Below are positions 33,216 through 43,100 of a DNA stretch of 64,000 nt, piece after piece. Numbering within the stretch: the stretch's first letter is position 1; each line of letters starts with the position of its first letter. The notes below the pieces were generated by a model. The model had not been told where the DNA came from, did no database searches, and saw only the letters and a program-made list of their open reading frames with translations. Origin of the DNA: an uncultured Christensenellaceae bacterium (GTDB taxonomy: Bacteria > Bacillota > Clostridia > Christensenellales > Borkfalkiaceae). The DNA lies in assembly GCA_910589015.1 (NCBI GenBank), contig CAJUSA010000008.1:14559-78558 (forward strand). The letters are read 5' to 3'. The translations under genes were made by a program, and so were the position numbers.

Positions 33216-33802
33216 AATTTCTTGCGATCGATACGAGCGGCGGCACGGCGTGCGTCGCGGCGGTTAACGAAGAAAAAGAAGCATGGCGTGCCGTGGAAGG
33301 CGTGACGAGCGTCTGCCTGATGGACGCGATCGACGGCGTTTTGCGTGAAGTCGGTCTTGCGGCGGCGGACGTCGGTTTTATCGCGTGCGTGACGGGGCCG
33401 GGGTCCTTTACGGGCATTCGCATCGGCATTGCCACGGCAAAAGGGCTTTGTTTCGCGCTCGGAAAAAAAGCGTTGGCTCTCACCTCTTTCGATTTGCTTG
33501 CATACGCTGAAACGGAACGTGCGTTATGTTTGGTCGACGCGGGGCACGGCAATTATTATGCCTGTCCGTTCGCAAACGGCGCGGCGGGGCAGCCTTGTTT
33601 TCTTTCGGAACGCGAACTTGATCCCTACCGCGAAGGGGGCTACCGCTTTTTATCGGGCAAACCGCTTGCCGTGGAAAGCGGCGTAACCGATATCCGCCGC
33701 GGCTTGTTGCAGGCGGCAAGAGCGCGGTCGGCGGAAGCGGTTGGTGCAGAGCAACTGCGCGCGCTGTATCTGCGCAAATCGTCGGCGGAGGAAAAACGAT
33801 GA
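33212..33802 (+). CDS. tsaB: t6A scaffold protein TsaB
   Basis: 196 residues with an ASKHA fold: N-terminal FLAIDTSGGTACVA and the central FIACVTGPGSFTGIRIGIAT are diagnostic of TsaB. It is a non-catalytic partner of TsaD. The start is TTG at 33212, overlapping the tsaE stop as TTGA, with the ribosome arriving by coupling. The last part is shorter than in E. coli, as is common in Bacillota. Confidence 0.94.
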   Translation: MKFLAIDTSGGTACVAAVNEEKEAWRAVEGVTSVCLMDAIDGVLREVGLAAADVGFIACVTGPGSFTGIRIGIATAKGLCFALGKKALALTSFDLLAYAETERALCLVDAGHGNYYACPFANGAAGQPCFLSERELDPYREGGYRFLSGKPLAVESGVTDIRRGLLQAARARSAEAVGAEQLRALYLRKSSAEEKR

Positions 33803-34239
33803 ACGGCAGGGCTTGGACGTATGAGGATCTGAACGCGATCGCCTCGCTCGAAAAGGAATGTTTTCCCAAAGAGTGCTGGTCGCAGCGCATGTTGGCGGAA
33901 TCCTTCCTCGGCGGGCGGTTTTTCGGATCGCTTTTAGAAGAGGACGGTGTTCTGGCGGCGTACGGCGGCGTGAGTATCGTCGAGGACGAGGCGGAAATCG
34001 AGCTTATCGCCACGGCGGAAATGTACCGTCGGTGCGGGCGGGGCGGCAAGATCCTCGAAGATCTGCTCAAAGAGGCGCGGCGGCGGGGCGCGAAGAGGGT
34101 GTTCCTCGAGGTGCGCGTATCCAACCGCGCGGCAATGATGCTCTATCTCAAACACGGTTTTGCGGGGCTTTATGCCCGTTCGCGGTATTATCCCGACGGC
34201 GAGGACGCCCTCGTCATGGTAAAGGAGTGGAAAGATTGA
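33799..34239 (+). CDS. rimI: Ribosomal protein S18 alanine N-acetyltransferase-like GNAT
   Basis: A 146-residue GNAT acetyltransferase. The N-terminal EKECFPKECWSQRMLAESF, the acetyl-CoA loop MYRRCGRGGKILEDLLKEAR, and FLEVRVSNRAAMMLYLKHGF with the terminal Tyr-rich YARSRYYPDGEDALVM fit RimI. The gene is the usual third member of tsaE-tsaB-rimI clusters. ATGA overlap with tsaB. The Q/RxxGxG/A loop has an extra Cys-Gly-Arg, still within the family pattern. Confidence 0.9.
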   Translation: MNGRAWTYEDLNAIASLEKECFPKECWSQRMLAESFLGGRFFGSLLEEDGVLAAYGGVSIVEDEAEIELIATAEMYRRCGRGGKILEDLLKEARRRGAKRVFLEVRVSNRAAMMLYLKHGFAGLYARSRYYPDGEDALVMVKEWKD

Positions 34240-34928
34240 ATTATATTCGTTGCGGCAAGGGCAAAGACCTTGTGTTTTTACACGGTTATCTTTCGAGTAA
34301 GGAAAGCTTTTATCCGCAAATCGAATATTTTTCGCGCTATTACCGCGTAACGGCGCCCGACTTTCCCGGGTTCGGCGAAGGCGGTGCGCTGACGCAACCC
34401 TTTTCGGTGGGCGATTATGCCGACTGGCTGACGGGCTGGCTCAAAGACGTCGGCGTGGAATTTCCGCACGTCATCGCCCATTCCTTCGGCGGAAGGGTGG
34501 CGGTGAAGTGCCTTTCGCGCGGGGATCTTTTCGACCGCGCCGTGCTGTGCGGCTGCGCGGGGATCGTTCCGCCGCGTACGCTGAAATACCGTATGCGCGT
34601 CAAGACCTACAAGATCATGAAAAAGATCGCGCCGAGCTATGCGGAAAAGCATTACGGCAGCGAGGAATACCGCAGCCTTTCGCCCGTCATGCGCGAAAGT
34701 TATAAAAAAATCGTCAACGAAGACCTGCGCGCGGACGCATGTCGTATCGCCCGCCCCGTGCTCTTTATCAACGGCGCAAACGATACGCAGACGCCCGTCT
34801 CTTCGGCGCAGATTTATACGTCCTGCGTGAAGGAAAGCAAGCTGTTCGTCATGAACGGTTGCGGACACTTTGCGCATCTCGACGATCCGCTCGCCTTCAA
34901 TCTGGCGGCAGAGGAGTTTTTCAAATGA
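34236..34928 (+). CDS. Alpha/beta-hydrolase fold protein
   Basis: A 230-residue alpha/beta hydrolase. HG motif FLHGYLSSKESF, nucleophile Ser in AHSFGGRVA, acid Asp in NGANDTQTP and catalytic His in GCGHFAHLDDP complete the triad. The start is TTG at 34236, overlapping the rimI stop as TTGA, the second TTGA junction in this cluster; longer frames upstream are out of register with any ribosome site. Substrate is unknown. The tight coupling to rimI and a Mur ligase gene suggests housekeeping expression. Confidence 0.88.
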   Translation: MNYIRCGKGKDLVFLHGYLSSKESFYPQIEYFSRYYRVTAPDFPGFGEGGALTQPFSVGDYADWLTGWLKDVGVEFPHVIAHSFGGRVAVKCLSRGDLFDRAVLCGCAGIVPPRTLKYRMRVKTYKIMKKIAPSYAEKHYGSEEYRSLSPVMRESYKKIVNEDLRADACRIARPVLFINGANDTQTPVSSAQIYTSCVKESKLFVMNGCGHFAHLDDPLAFNLAAEEFFK

Positions 34929-36541
34929 CCATTTTACCGTTGTTGAGCGTTCCCTTTCCGACGTCGCTCGTGATAAGCCTTGTCATGGGCGGAATTTTCG
35001 TCGGCTGTTTTTCGTTCGCCGTGTTTAAGCGCCTTCTCGGCGTGTTGCAACAGGAACATTACAAGGGCGGCGCGTTTTTGAAGTGGTACTTCCGCCGCGG
35101 CAATATCACGCGGCAGCGTGCCGAACTTTTGACGCTTTCGCTCGTGTTGCTCGTTGCGCTCTTCAACGTCTGTTTTTCCTTCCTCGGGTATAAGGGCGCC
35201 AACCTCGTTGCGCTTGCGCCGTTTTTCTTTCTCTTTCTCTTTTACTACCTCACCGAGGAAAAATATGCGCTGAAAGTGAAAACGGCGGTCACGCCCCGCC
35301 TTGTGCGCCTTACGGTATGCGAGTTCCTTTTGAATATCGCGTTTGCGACGGGGCTGTGTTTCGGCATGTATGCCCTTGCCGCGTGGGCGGATTTTAACTG
35401 GCTTTATTTGTTGCGTTTCGTGCCGCTTGCGCTCGTTCCGCTCGCTACGCCCGTTACGCTCGTGCTTGCCGCGGCGCTCTGCAAAGTGTACGAAATTCCG
35501 CGCGCAAAACATTTCGTCAAAAAAGCACGCAAGGCGCTGGCGCAAAGCCCGTGCGTCAAAGTCGGTATTACGGGCAGTTTCGGGAAAACAAGCGTCAAGA
35601 ATTTCGCCGCGACCATTCTTGCCGAAAAATTCAGGGTGATCGCCACGCCCGCCTCGTACAATACGCCGCTCGGCATAGCGCGCACGGTAAACGAAGGGGG
35701 GCTCGATTGCGACGTTTTCCTTGCCGAAATGGGCGCGCGGCATGTGGGCGATATTCGGGAACTGTGCGACATGGTGAAGCCTTCTTACGGCGTGGTGACG
35801 GGGGTGTGCGGTCAGCACCTCGAAACCTTCGGTTCGATCGAAAATATCTACCGCGAAAAGGGCGTGCTGGCGCAGACCTGCAAGTGCGTCGTGCTCGGTG
35901 AGCGCGCCGCAGGCATGAAGGAGGGCGACGGCGTTTTGTTGAGCGGAAGGGATTTTGCCGCCGAAAACATCGAATTACACCCCGACGGCACGCAGTTTGA
36001 TCTGCGCATCGGAACCGTCGCCGTGCCCGTGAAAACCAAACTCTTAGGCAGGCATTGCGCCGAGGATATCGCGCTTGCCGCGGCGCTCTGTTCCGCGCTC
36101 GGCATGAGCGTGGGCGAGATCGCGGGGGGGATCGAGCGGATCGCGCCCGTAGAACACCGTTTGCAACGGATCGAAGGGGCGAACGGCGTAATTGTGCTCG
36201 ACGACGCGTATAACTCCAACGTGGAAGGCGCGCGGTGCGCGCTCGAAGTGTTGCGGCTGTTCGAAGGCGGAAAATACGTCGTCACGCCCGGACTTGTGGA
36301 ACTGGGCGAAATGGAAGAACAGGTAAACGCTGCGCTCGGTAAAAATCTGGTCGGGCTGAACGTCGTACTGGTCGGCGAAACGCTCGTGCGGGCGGTGCAC
36401 AACGGCTACAAGGCGGCAGGCGGCGACGAAGGCATGCTTGTCACCGTGCCCACGCTCGCAAAGGCACAGGAATATCTTGCAGAGCATTTGCAAGCGGGCG
36501 ACTGCGTGCTGTTCCTCAACGATCTGCCCGATATTTACTGA
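34925..36541 (+). CDS. MurF-like Mur ligase with N-terminal membrane domain
   Basis: 538 residues. The first 190 residues carry about five hydrophobic helices. A Mur ligase domain follows: P-loop GITGSFGKTSVKNF, then NTPLGIARTVNEG, the Mg/Lys region EMGARHVGDIREL, and the C-terminal domain (VEHRLQRIEG, DDAYNSNVEG). It should join D-Ala-D-Ala to UDP-MurNAc-tripeptide in peptidoglycan synthesis, or act as a paralogue of that enzyme. Ddl, which makes the dipeptide, is the next gene. ATGA overlap with the hydrolase gene sets the start. Confidence 0.88.
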   Translation: MTILPLLSVPFPTSLVISLVMGGIFVGCFSFAVFKRLLGVLQQEHYKGGAFLKWYFRRGNITRQRAELLTLSLVLLVALFNVCFSFLGYKGANLVALAPFFFLFLFYYLTEEKYALKVKTAVTPRLVRLTVCEFLLNIAFATGLCFGMYALAAWADFNWLYLLRFVPLALVPLATPVTLVLAAALCKVYEIPRAKHFVKKARKALAQSPCVKVGITGSFGKTSVKNFAATILAEKFRVIATPASYNTPLGIARTVNEGGLDCDVFLAEMGARHVGDIRELCDMVKPSYGVVTGVCGQHLETFGSIENIYREKGVLAQTCKCVVLGERAAGMKEGDGVLLSGRDFAAENIELHPDGTQFDLRIGTVAVPVKTKLLGRHCAEDIALAAALCSALGMSVGEIAGGIERIAPVEHRLQRIEGANGVIVLDDAYNSNVEGARCALEVLRLFEGGKYVVTPGLVELGEMEEQVNAALGKNLVGLNVVLVGETLVRAVHNGYKAAGGDEGMLVTVPTLAKAQEYLAEHLQAGDCVLFLNDLPDIY

Positions 36542-36550
36542 GAAAAGCAA

Positions 36551-36720
36551 CGCGATGTCATGTTAGGCGTATGAAACGTGCCGTCATGTTGGGCGTATGA
36601 AACGCGATGTCATGTTGAGCGTATGAAACGCGATGTCATGTTGAGCGTAGCCGAAACATCTTAAAGGCGAGATTCCTCGACAAGCTCGGAATGACAAAAG
36701 CAAGCTCGGAATGACGGTTC
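36551..36720. repeat. Tandem 26-bp repeats and GAATGAC repeats, copy 2
   Basis: Four 26-bp units (36551-36654) of the type CGCGATGTCATGTTGAGCGT plus ATGAAA are followed by GATTCCTCGACAAGCTCGGA and ATGAC, with a further GCTCGGAATGAC. GTCATGTTGAGCG and CGCTCGGAATGAC-type ends are imperfect inverses, so the block is palindrome-like. Confidence 0.8.
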
Positions 36721-36798
36721 GGATATTTTTGTAAGCGCGGAAAGATATATTTGTTTTACCTCACTAAAGATGAAAAATTCTTTTGCGGGGTATTTTTT

Positions 36799-37890
36799 AT
36801 GAAAACGGTTGCCGTATTTTTCGGCGGAAGATCCAACGAACGCGAAATTTCGATCATAACGGGCACCTTTGCCGCCAACCTCTTAAAAGGGGCGGGGTAT
36901 CGCGTCGTGCCCGTGTATATCGGCGAAGATAACGTCTTTTACACGTCGTCCGAGATGATGCGGGTAGACTTTTTCCGCACATATCTTCCCGCGGCGAAAC
37001 ATGCCGCCGAATTGCGGACGGGGCGGCTCGTGCGTGCGGGAAAACCCAAAAAAACGCTGGCGCAGATTGATTGCGCGCTCAACTGCTGCCACGGGGGCAT
37101 GGGCGAGGATGGCACGCTTTCGGCGCTGTTGCGCTATTATAAAATCAAAAGCGCGTCGCCCGATATCGAAGTTTCGTCGGTGTTTATGGATAAAACACTC
37201 TCGAAAATCGCGGCGGCGGGGTTACATATTCCCGTGCTGCCCTCTCTCGCCCTGCGCGAGGGGGAAAGTGCGGAAGGGGCGGCGGCGCTCGGGTTTCCTG
37301 TCATCGTCAAGCCCGCGCGGTTGGGTTCGAGCATCGGCATCAAGATTGCCGAAAACGCCGAACAACTGCAACAGGCTTTGCAATATGCCTACCGCCTCGA
37401 CGATACCGTGCTTATCGAACGCTATCTGCCCGATAAGCGCGATATTAACTGTGCGGCGTATTCGAAGAACGGCACGGTGGTCGTATCCGAATGCGAAGAG
37501 GTGTTTTCGCAAAGCGATATTCTGACGTTTTCCGAAAAATACGAGGGCGGCGGCGAGCGGCGCAGCGAGATGCCCGCCGATCTGGACAAGAAAACGGCGG
37601 ATAAGATCAAAGAATGCGTCAAGCGCTTATACGAAGCCTTCGGCGTGCGCGGCGTAGTGCGAGCGGATTTTCTCGTTTCGGGGAAAGAGGTTTACTTTAA
37701 TGAACTGAACACCGTTCCCGGTTCGCTTGCCTGTTACCTCTTCGGGGAAAAGCTGACGCAGTCGCGCGCGTTTCTTGCAGAACTCATCGAGGACGCGCTG
37801 CGCGCTTGCGGCGAAGAAAAAGCCACCGTTTGTTCGGGGATTTTGAATACCGCGGTTTTTTCGGGCGGAAAGAGTTGCAAACGGCGTTGA
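36799..37890 (+). CDS. ddl: D-alanine--D-alanine ligase
   Basis: A 363-residue ATP-grasp ligase. N-terminal GGRSNEREISIITG, catalytic CHGGMGEDGTL, ATP-binding FPVIVKPARLGSSIG, Arg/Lys region IERYLPDKRDINCAAYS, and the metal/product site YFNELNTVPGSLA are in order. It supplies the D-Ala-D-Ala dipeptide to MurF. ATG 36799 is chosen as the frame just before the conserved N-terminus; only GCGGGG precedes it, and the longer reading frame runs through repeat DNA. VanA-type enzymes have different omega-loop residues, so ordinary Ddl is likely. Confidence 0.93.
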   Translation: MKTVAVFFGGRSNEREISIITGTFAANLLKGAGYRVVPVYIGEDNVFYTSSEMMRVDFFRTYLPAAKHAAELRTGRLVRAGKPKKTLAQIDCALNCCHGGMGEDGTLSALLRYYKIKSASPDIEVSSVFMDKTLSKIAAAGLHIPVLPSLALREGESAEGAAALGFPVIVKPARLGSSIGIKIAENAEQLQQALQYAYRLDDTVLIERYLPDKRDINCAAYSKNGTVVVSECEEVFSQSDILTFSEKYEGGGERRSEMPADLDKKTADKIKECVKRLYEAFGVRGVVRADFLVSGKEVYFNELNTVPGSLACYLFGEKLTQSRAFLAELIEDALRACGEEKATVCSGILNTAVFSGGKSCKRR

Positions 37891-38007
37891 AATAAAGTAT
37901 AATACAAGCGAAAAAACCTGCTTGTAAGGGTTTTTGAGCGCCGTATTCAAACTTTAATGCGTTTTTCGTAAAAAAAACGGCGGTGCGACAGCGACGCGAA
38001 AAAATCT

Positions 38008-38035
38008 TTGATTTTTTGCATTGCTATGTTATAAT
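38008..38035 (+). promoter_or_regulatory. Promoter of isocitrate dehydrogenase
   Basis: TTGATT, 16-base spacer, TATAAT, with AAGAGGT before the GTG start. Confidence 0.65.
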
Positions 38036-38063
38036 ACCGAACAAGATAAAAAGAGGTACCCGC

Positions 38064-39275
38064 GTGAAAATTGCCATGAAAACGCCGCTCGTCGAAATGG
38101 ACGGCGACGAAATGACCCGCATTCTCTGGAAAGAGATCAAAGAAATTCTGATCGAGCCTTATGTCGATCTGAAAACCGAATATTACGATTTAGGGCTTGT
38201 CAACCGCGATAAAACCGACGACGAAGTGACGAAGGAAAGCGCGCTTGCAACCAAAAAATACGGCGTAGCCGTGAAATGCGCCACGATCACGCCCAACTTG
38301 CAACGCATGAAAGAATATAAGCTCAAAAAGCTTTGGAAGAGCCCCAACGGCACCATTCGCCGCATTCTCGACGGCACGGTGTTCCGTGCACCCATTCTGT
38401 GCGAAGGGATCCGCTCGTACGTTCCCGGTTGGAAGCAACCCATCGTGCTCGCCCGTCATGCTTACGGCGACGTGTACTCGGCGGTGGACGAAGAGATCGG
38501 CGCGGGGGAAAAGGTCTATCTCGTGCGCGAGGACGCGGCGGGGAAGGTAATCAAAAAGACGCTTGTGCACGACTTCGCCTCATCGGGCGGCGTGGCGCAG
38601 GGCATGCATAACAGCGACGACTCGATCGCCTCGTTCGCGCATTCGTGTTTCCGCTATGCGCTCGACTGCAAACTGCCCGTGATTTTTGCGACGAAGGACA
38701 CCATTTCCAAACAGTACGACGGACGGTTCAAACAGATCTTCGCCGAGGTGTATAAACAATACGAAAAAGCCTTCGAAGAGAACGGAATGTGGTACTTGTA
38801 TACCCTTATCGACGACGCGGTGGCGCGCGTGGTTCGTTCGGAAGGCGGTTTGCTGTGGGCGTGCAAGAACTACGACGGCGATGTCATGAGCGACATGGTC
38901 GCCACGGCGTACGGTTCGCTCGGGATGATGAGCTCGGTGCTCGTTTCGCCCGACGGCAAGTATGAATACGAGGCGGCGCACGGCACGGTGACGCGGCATT
39001 ATTATAAGCATTTGAAAGGGGAAGAAACTTCCACCAACTCGGTGGCGACGATCTTCGCCTGGACGGGCGCGCTCGCAAAGCGCGGCGAGATAGACGGCAT
39101 TCCCGCACTGTGCTCTTTTGCGCGGCGGTTAGAGAACGCCTGCGTGAAAACCATCGAAGAGGGCAAGATGACGGGCGATCTTATTCCGCTCTTTTCCCGC
39201 GAGGGGATCGTGCCCGAAAAATTATCGTCTACGGGTTTTTTGCGCGCCGTCGCCGCGTGGCTCGAACGCGGTTGA
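38064..39275 (+). CDS. icd: NADP-dependent isocitrate dehydrogenase, eukaryotic-like subfamily
   Basis: A 403-residue dimeric-type isocitrate dehydrogenase. PLVEMDGDEMTRILW, CATITPNLQRMKE, KLWKSPNGTIRRILDGTVFR (substrate site) and KYEYEAAHGTVTRHYY (NADP site) match the subfamily shared with mitochondrial/cytosolic enzymes rather than E. coli Icd. It converts isocitrate to 2-oxoglutarate. GTG 38064 is chosen because AGAGGT lies six bases upstream and the extra VKIA matches the usual N-terminus; ATG 38076 is too far. No other citrate-cycle gene is adjacent, so it may serve glutamate supply. Confidence 0.95.
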   Translation: MKIAMKTPLVEMDGDEMTRILWKEIKEILIEPYVDLKTEYYDLGLVNRDKTDDEVTKESALATKKYGVAVKCATITPNLQRMKEYKLKKLWKSPNGTIRRILDGTVFRAPILCEGIRSYVPGWKQPIVLARHAYGDVYSAVDEEIGAGEKVYLVREDAAGKVIKKTLVHDFASSGGVAQGMHNSDDSIASFAHSCFRYALDCKLPVIFATKDTISKQYDGRFKQIFAEVYKQYEKAFEENGMWYLYTLIDDAVARVVRSEGGLLWACKNYDGDVMSDMVATAYGSLGMMSSVLVSPDGKYEYEAAHGTVTRHYYKHLKGEETSTNSVATIFAWTGALAKRGEIDGIPALCSFARRLENACVKTIEEGKMTGDLIPLFSREGIVPEKLSSTGFLRAVAAWLERG

Positions 39276-39279
39276 GGTC

Positions 39280-40050
39280 ATGCTGATCAGAATAGGGCAA
39301 TTAAATTATCCGATTATCCGCGCGTTACCGACTGGGAAGTCCGCACACTGATCGAGTTTATCGAATACGAGGAACGCCACGGGCGGCAATGCCCGATCGA
39401 GTGCGGCGACGAAGAACTGCTTGCGACCGTTCAGGCGAAATGATACGATCGGGAAAGATACCGCAACGTTCCGCGGCCCCGCCTGATCACCGAATGCACG
39501 GCTTGTCCGCAACGGAAAGGGTGCGTGACCGAGTTTGTATGCCATACAACGTCGCCCGAACATGCAAGAGAGATTTTTTCGTGCGGCAAACTGCTTTCCG
39601 CCCCCCCTTGCCCGCAACGCGCCGCCCGAATTGTTGGCAGCGGAAAAACGCAACGCCGCAAACGATCCCGCCGATTATTTCGAATACGTCATGCTGGCGT
39701 GGGGGAATTGTCAGGCGGGCGACAGGCTGGTCACGGAACGCAGGTTAGGGCGTTTTCCCGACGGGGACGATCTGAGTATCGGTTTTACCCCTGCGGTACG
39801 GTTTTATTTCCGTTACGACGAACTTGCGAAGCACCCGAATTGTTGTTTCGAAGGCGTTCTGCCGATGAAGATCAAAGACGCGATAATCTTATCCGAATGG
39901 GTGTACGCGGTCGTGATACCCGAAGGACTGCGGCATGAACTGCAAGACGCCGTCCCGCCCGAGCTGCAACCAAAGATCCGCTACGTTGCAAACGATTGCA
40001 AAGATATCTGGGAATGGTCGGAAAAGGTGTATGGGATAATCGAATGCTGA
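39280..40050 (+). pseudogene. Broken gene of an uncharacterised Clostridia family
   Basis: One protein can be followed across changing frames: MLIRIGQLNYPIIR in the first frame, VTDWEVRTLIEFIEYEERHG in another after a shift near 39325, an in-frame TGA at 39441-39443, continuing YDRERYRNVPRPRLITECTA to KLLSA, then a return to the first frame at a run of seven C (39601-39607), giving AANDPADYFEYVMLAWGNC to the stop. It has CxxC pairs. I recall the family as a conserved hypothetical in Clostridia. GAGG precedes ATG 39280. Two shifts and a nonsense codon argue for real decay rather than one read error. Confidence 0.75.
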
Positions 40051-40054
40051 CGTT

Positions 40055-40090
40055 AAAAAAAGCTCACGGGCAATTGCCCGCGAGCTTTTT
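40055..40090. terminator. Bidirectional terminator
   Basis: AAAGCTCACGGGCA pairs with TGCCCGCGAGCTTT around ATT, with A and T runs on the two flanks, between the pseudogene and the leftward lipoprotein gene. Confidence 0.85.
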
Positions 40091-40105
40091 GTTTGGCATC
40101 AACCG

Positions 40106-43100
40106 TTACATGAAGGTGATCTGCACCGAGCAGTCCTCGGTCGCAATGACGACGAGGTGCATTCTCGGCGTGAAGTTCGCCGCCGCGATCAGATCGCCGC
40201 TTTTGAGCAGATATTCGTCTTTGCGGCGGTCGTCGTTGAACGAGCTTGCGCCGAGGTTATAGACGATGAAGTTACCTGCGGTGAAGTTGACGGTGTAACC
40301 CTCTTTGTCCTGAATGACGAAGTAGTGTTCTTCGCCCTTTTTCAAATTGAGCGTATACGATTTTACGGTCACCTCTTCGGGCAAATCCTTCGAGCCTTCT
40401 TCGGGCATGACGTTCCACGAGAAGGTGTATCCGTAGCTGACGGGGAAGGACGAGCCGGTGCTCGAAAGGCTGAACGCGAAGGTTTCGCCCTGTTTGAGCA
40501 CGACGCGGTAAACGTTCGTGGCGTAATCGAACACATAGCGCGTTGCGTTATCCGAAACGTTCAGCATGGCGTTGGGGTTCGAGAAGGAGATGATATAAAG
40601 CCCGTCTTTCGGTGCCGTGAAGGAATAGTATACGACGTCGCCCACCGTAGTCAGTTGCTGATCGCTGTATACGCCTTCGATCGATACGCGGCCCGTTACG
40701 GAAGTATCCGTCGCCTTCATCGTCACTTCGATCGCGTGCTGCGCGTCGTAACCGAGTTTATCCGCTAAGCGGAAATAAAGGGTGTCGTTGCCTTTGAGCG
40801 CGGCGACCGAGAAGGAAACGGGCGTATCCGTCACTTCCAGCGTGAGGTAGACGTTGCCCTCGTGAACCGCGCCGTTATACACGATGCGCGCATTGTCGTC
40901 TTCGGCGGAAAGGATATAGCGCCCTGCCGCGGTAACGGTGTAATAAACGGTGTCGCCTGCATAAACGGCGGCGTATAATCCCGTCTGCGTGATCTCGTAG
41001 GGGGTTGCGCGCTTGCCGTCGCCGCCCGCGGGTGCCGTGGCGTTGACCGCGTTCTTTTTGATGTTGACGATCGCGGAAGCCGTGCCGTCCTCGGCGGCAA
41101 GGCGGAAGAGGACGCTGTGCCCCGCTTTGAGCAGCAGTTCGGAAAGGTCGGCACGCATGCCGTCCTCGACGTATACGCTGACGGAAGCGTTGACAAACGC
41201 GATTTCGTAAATGCCGTCTTCGTCGGCGGTGAAGGAATACCACACGCCGTCTTTGCCGATGTTTTCAAGCGTGTCGCCGTCGTGAACGGGAACGGGGTTC
41301 GCCTTGTTGGTTCCGATAACGTAATTGACGGTGACGATATAGGTTTTGCTTTCGTTTGCCGTGATCGTGAACACTTCGCCTGCCGTCACGGGCGATTTGG
41401 AAACGGTCGCGCCCGTCACGGTGATATCGACGACGCCGTCCTCGGCGTAGGTGAGATAAACGGGCGTGCCCGCCGTGATCCTCACCGAGAAGGAACCGAT
41501 TTCAAGCTCGTAAGGGCTGCTTTGCGTGCCGTCGCCGCGCGAGGGCACGGGTTCGGGAAGCGGGGTGCCGTCATCGTAATAATACGCCGAGAAGAGGTAA
41601 AGGCTGTCGTTCGTGTAAGAGCCGAATCCGCCGAGCCAGGAAGACGCCGAAGAGGCGAAGAGCGAGAGGAACTCTTTGAGCGTATCGTCGAGGGGATACA
41701 TGCCGTCGGCGTTGACGTATTTGAGGTAGTATTCGTCGAATGCGTCGGCGTCGGTGGGGGTGCCGTTTTCCGCAGGGGTCAACGCGCCGCGAAGAAGGCG
41801 GGTGTAATCGCGCAACGTGTAGGGCGCGTTGGGGTCTTTCATGTCCTCTTCCGTCGTCACGTTGAAACGGTAGGGGCTTATGCCGCTGCTGTCGAGCGAT
41901 TCAAACGACGCGTCGGGATAGTACGGGGGAATGTTGCCTTTAAGTTTTACATAGACAACAGGCCCGTTTTCGGCGTTGAGATGATACAATCCGTCGTTGC
42001 CTTTCACGATGCGCGGCGCCGTTTTGTATACGCCGATTGCCTGAGGCGTTCCTTCGGGGCGGTCAGCCTGCGTAAGCACGCCTGCGGCGGGTTCCTCGGC
42101 GTTGACGATGAGGTACTGTCTGCCCGCGTCGGCGTCGCCGATGCGCTCGATGCTGATTTTGACGGGCAGGGGATAGCGCACGTTATCGTTGGTGAAGATA
42201 CGCAGCAGCCATTCGGCATCGTTGGGGCGGTTCTTGTCGATATTGCCCGCGGAATCCTTGTAGTAAAGCGTATCGTCCGCAATGTTAAATTCGAAAATAC
42301 CGTTGTAGGAAAGCGATTCGTTTTCGCTCGCTGAGCCGTCGGCGGGGGGCGTGGGGTTGGAAGGGCTTGTTACATAACGGTTATAGATGTGGTGCATGAC
42401 GAAGTTGCCTTCGGAGAGAATGCGCACCTGATATCTACCGCTTTCCGCAGGGCGGAAGGAAATGAGCGCGGGCAGAAGTTCCTGAATTTCAAGATCGAAT
42501 TCGCCCGTCGTTTCGATGCGCGTTTCGTTGCGTTCGGCAGGTGCGAGAAGGACGAACTGGAACGATGCGTCGGCATTGCCTGCGGTCAGCGCAAACGTGA
42601 AGTTGGCGTTCTTCGTGCAGGCAAGCGCGGCGCCGATTGAGTTGGGCGCCGTGAATACGTCGCCGTTCGTCACGTCGTACGGCTTGCTGATCAAAATCAG
42701 GTTGCATCCGCTCGGTTTGTTGACGTAAAGGGTGTAGTAATCGCTTTCGGTTGCGCGCATGGTGAAGAACTGTGTTTCACCCTTTTTGAGCGTGGCAGTC
42801 ACGAAATATCCCTTGCGTCCGGGCGAGCTTTCGGTGGCGATCGCCGATTCGCGGAACGAGGTCGAACCGATGGCGTTTGCAAACGCGTTCTTTTCGTCGT
42901 TGGACATTTCGTTTTCCAGACGGACGAGGTTTTCGCGCAGCAGGTTGAAGGTCATTGTGCCGCCCTTCGCGTCGATCTCATAAGGCGATTTTGTGCTGCC
43001 CGTGTAGTTGCGGTCGTAGTTGTAGCCCGTAGGGGGGGTGATGAAGAGATAGCCCTTTTTGGGAACGCTGAGCTGCGCCTCGCCCTTCGAATCGGTCTGC

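Noticed and set aside
36551..36654. CRISPR-like array of four repeats
   Set aside because: Units are directly tandem without spacers, diverge in sequence, and no cas gene is present.
39601..39607. Programmed frameshift at the run of seven C
   Set aside because: The same gene also has another frameshift and a TGA, so decay or read error is more likely than programmed shifting.
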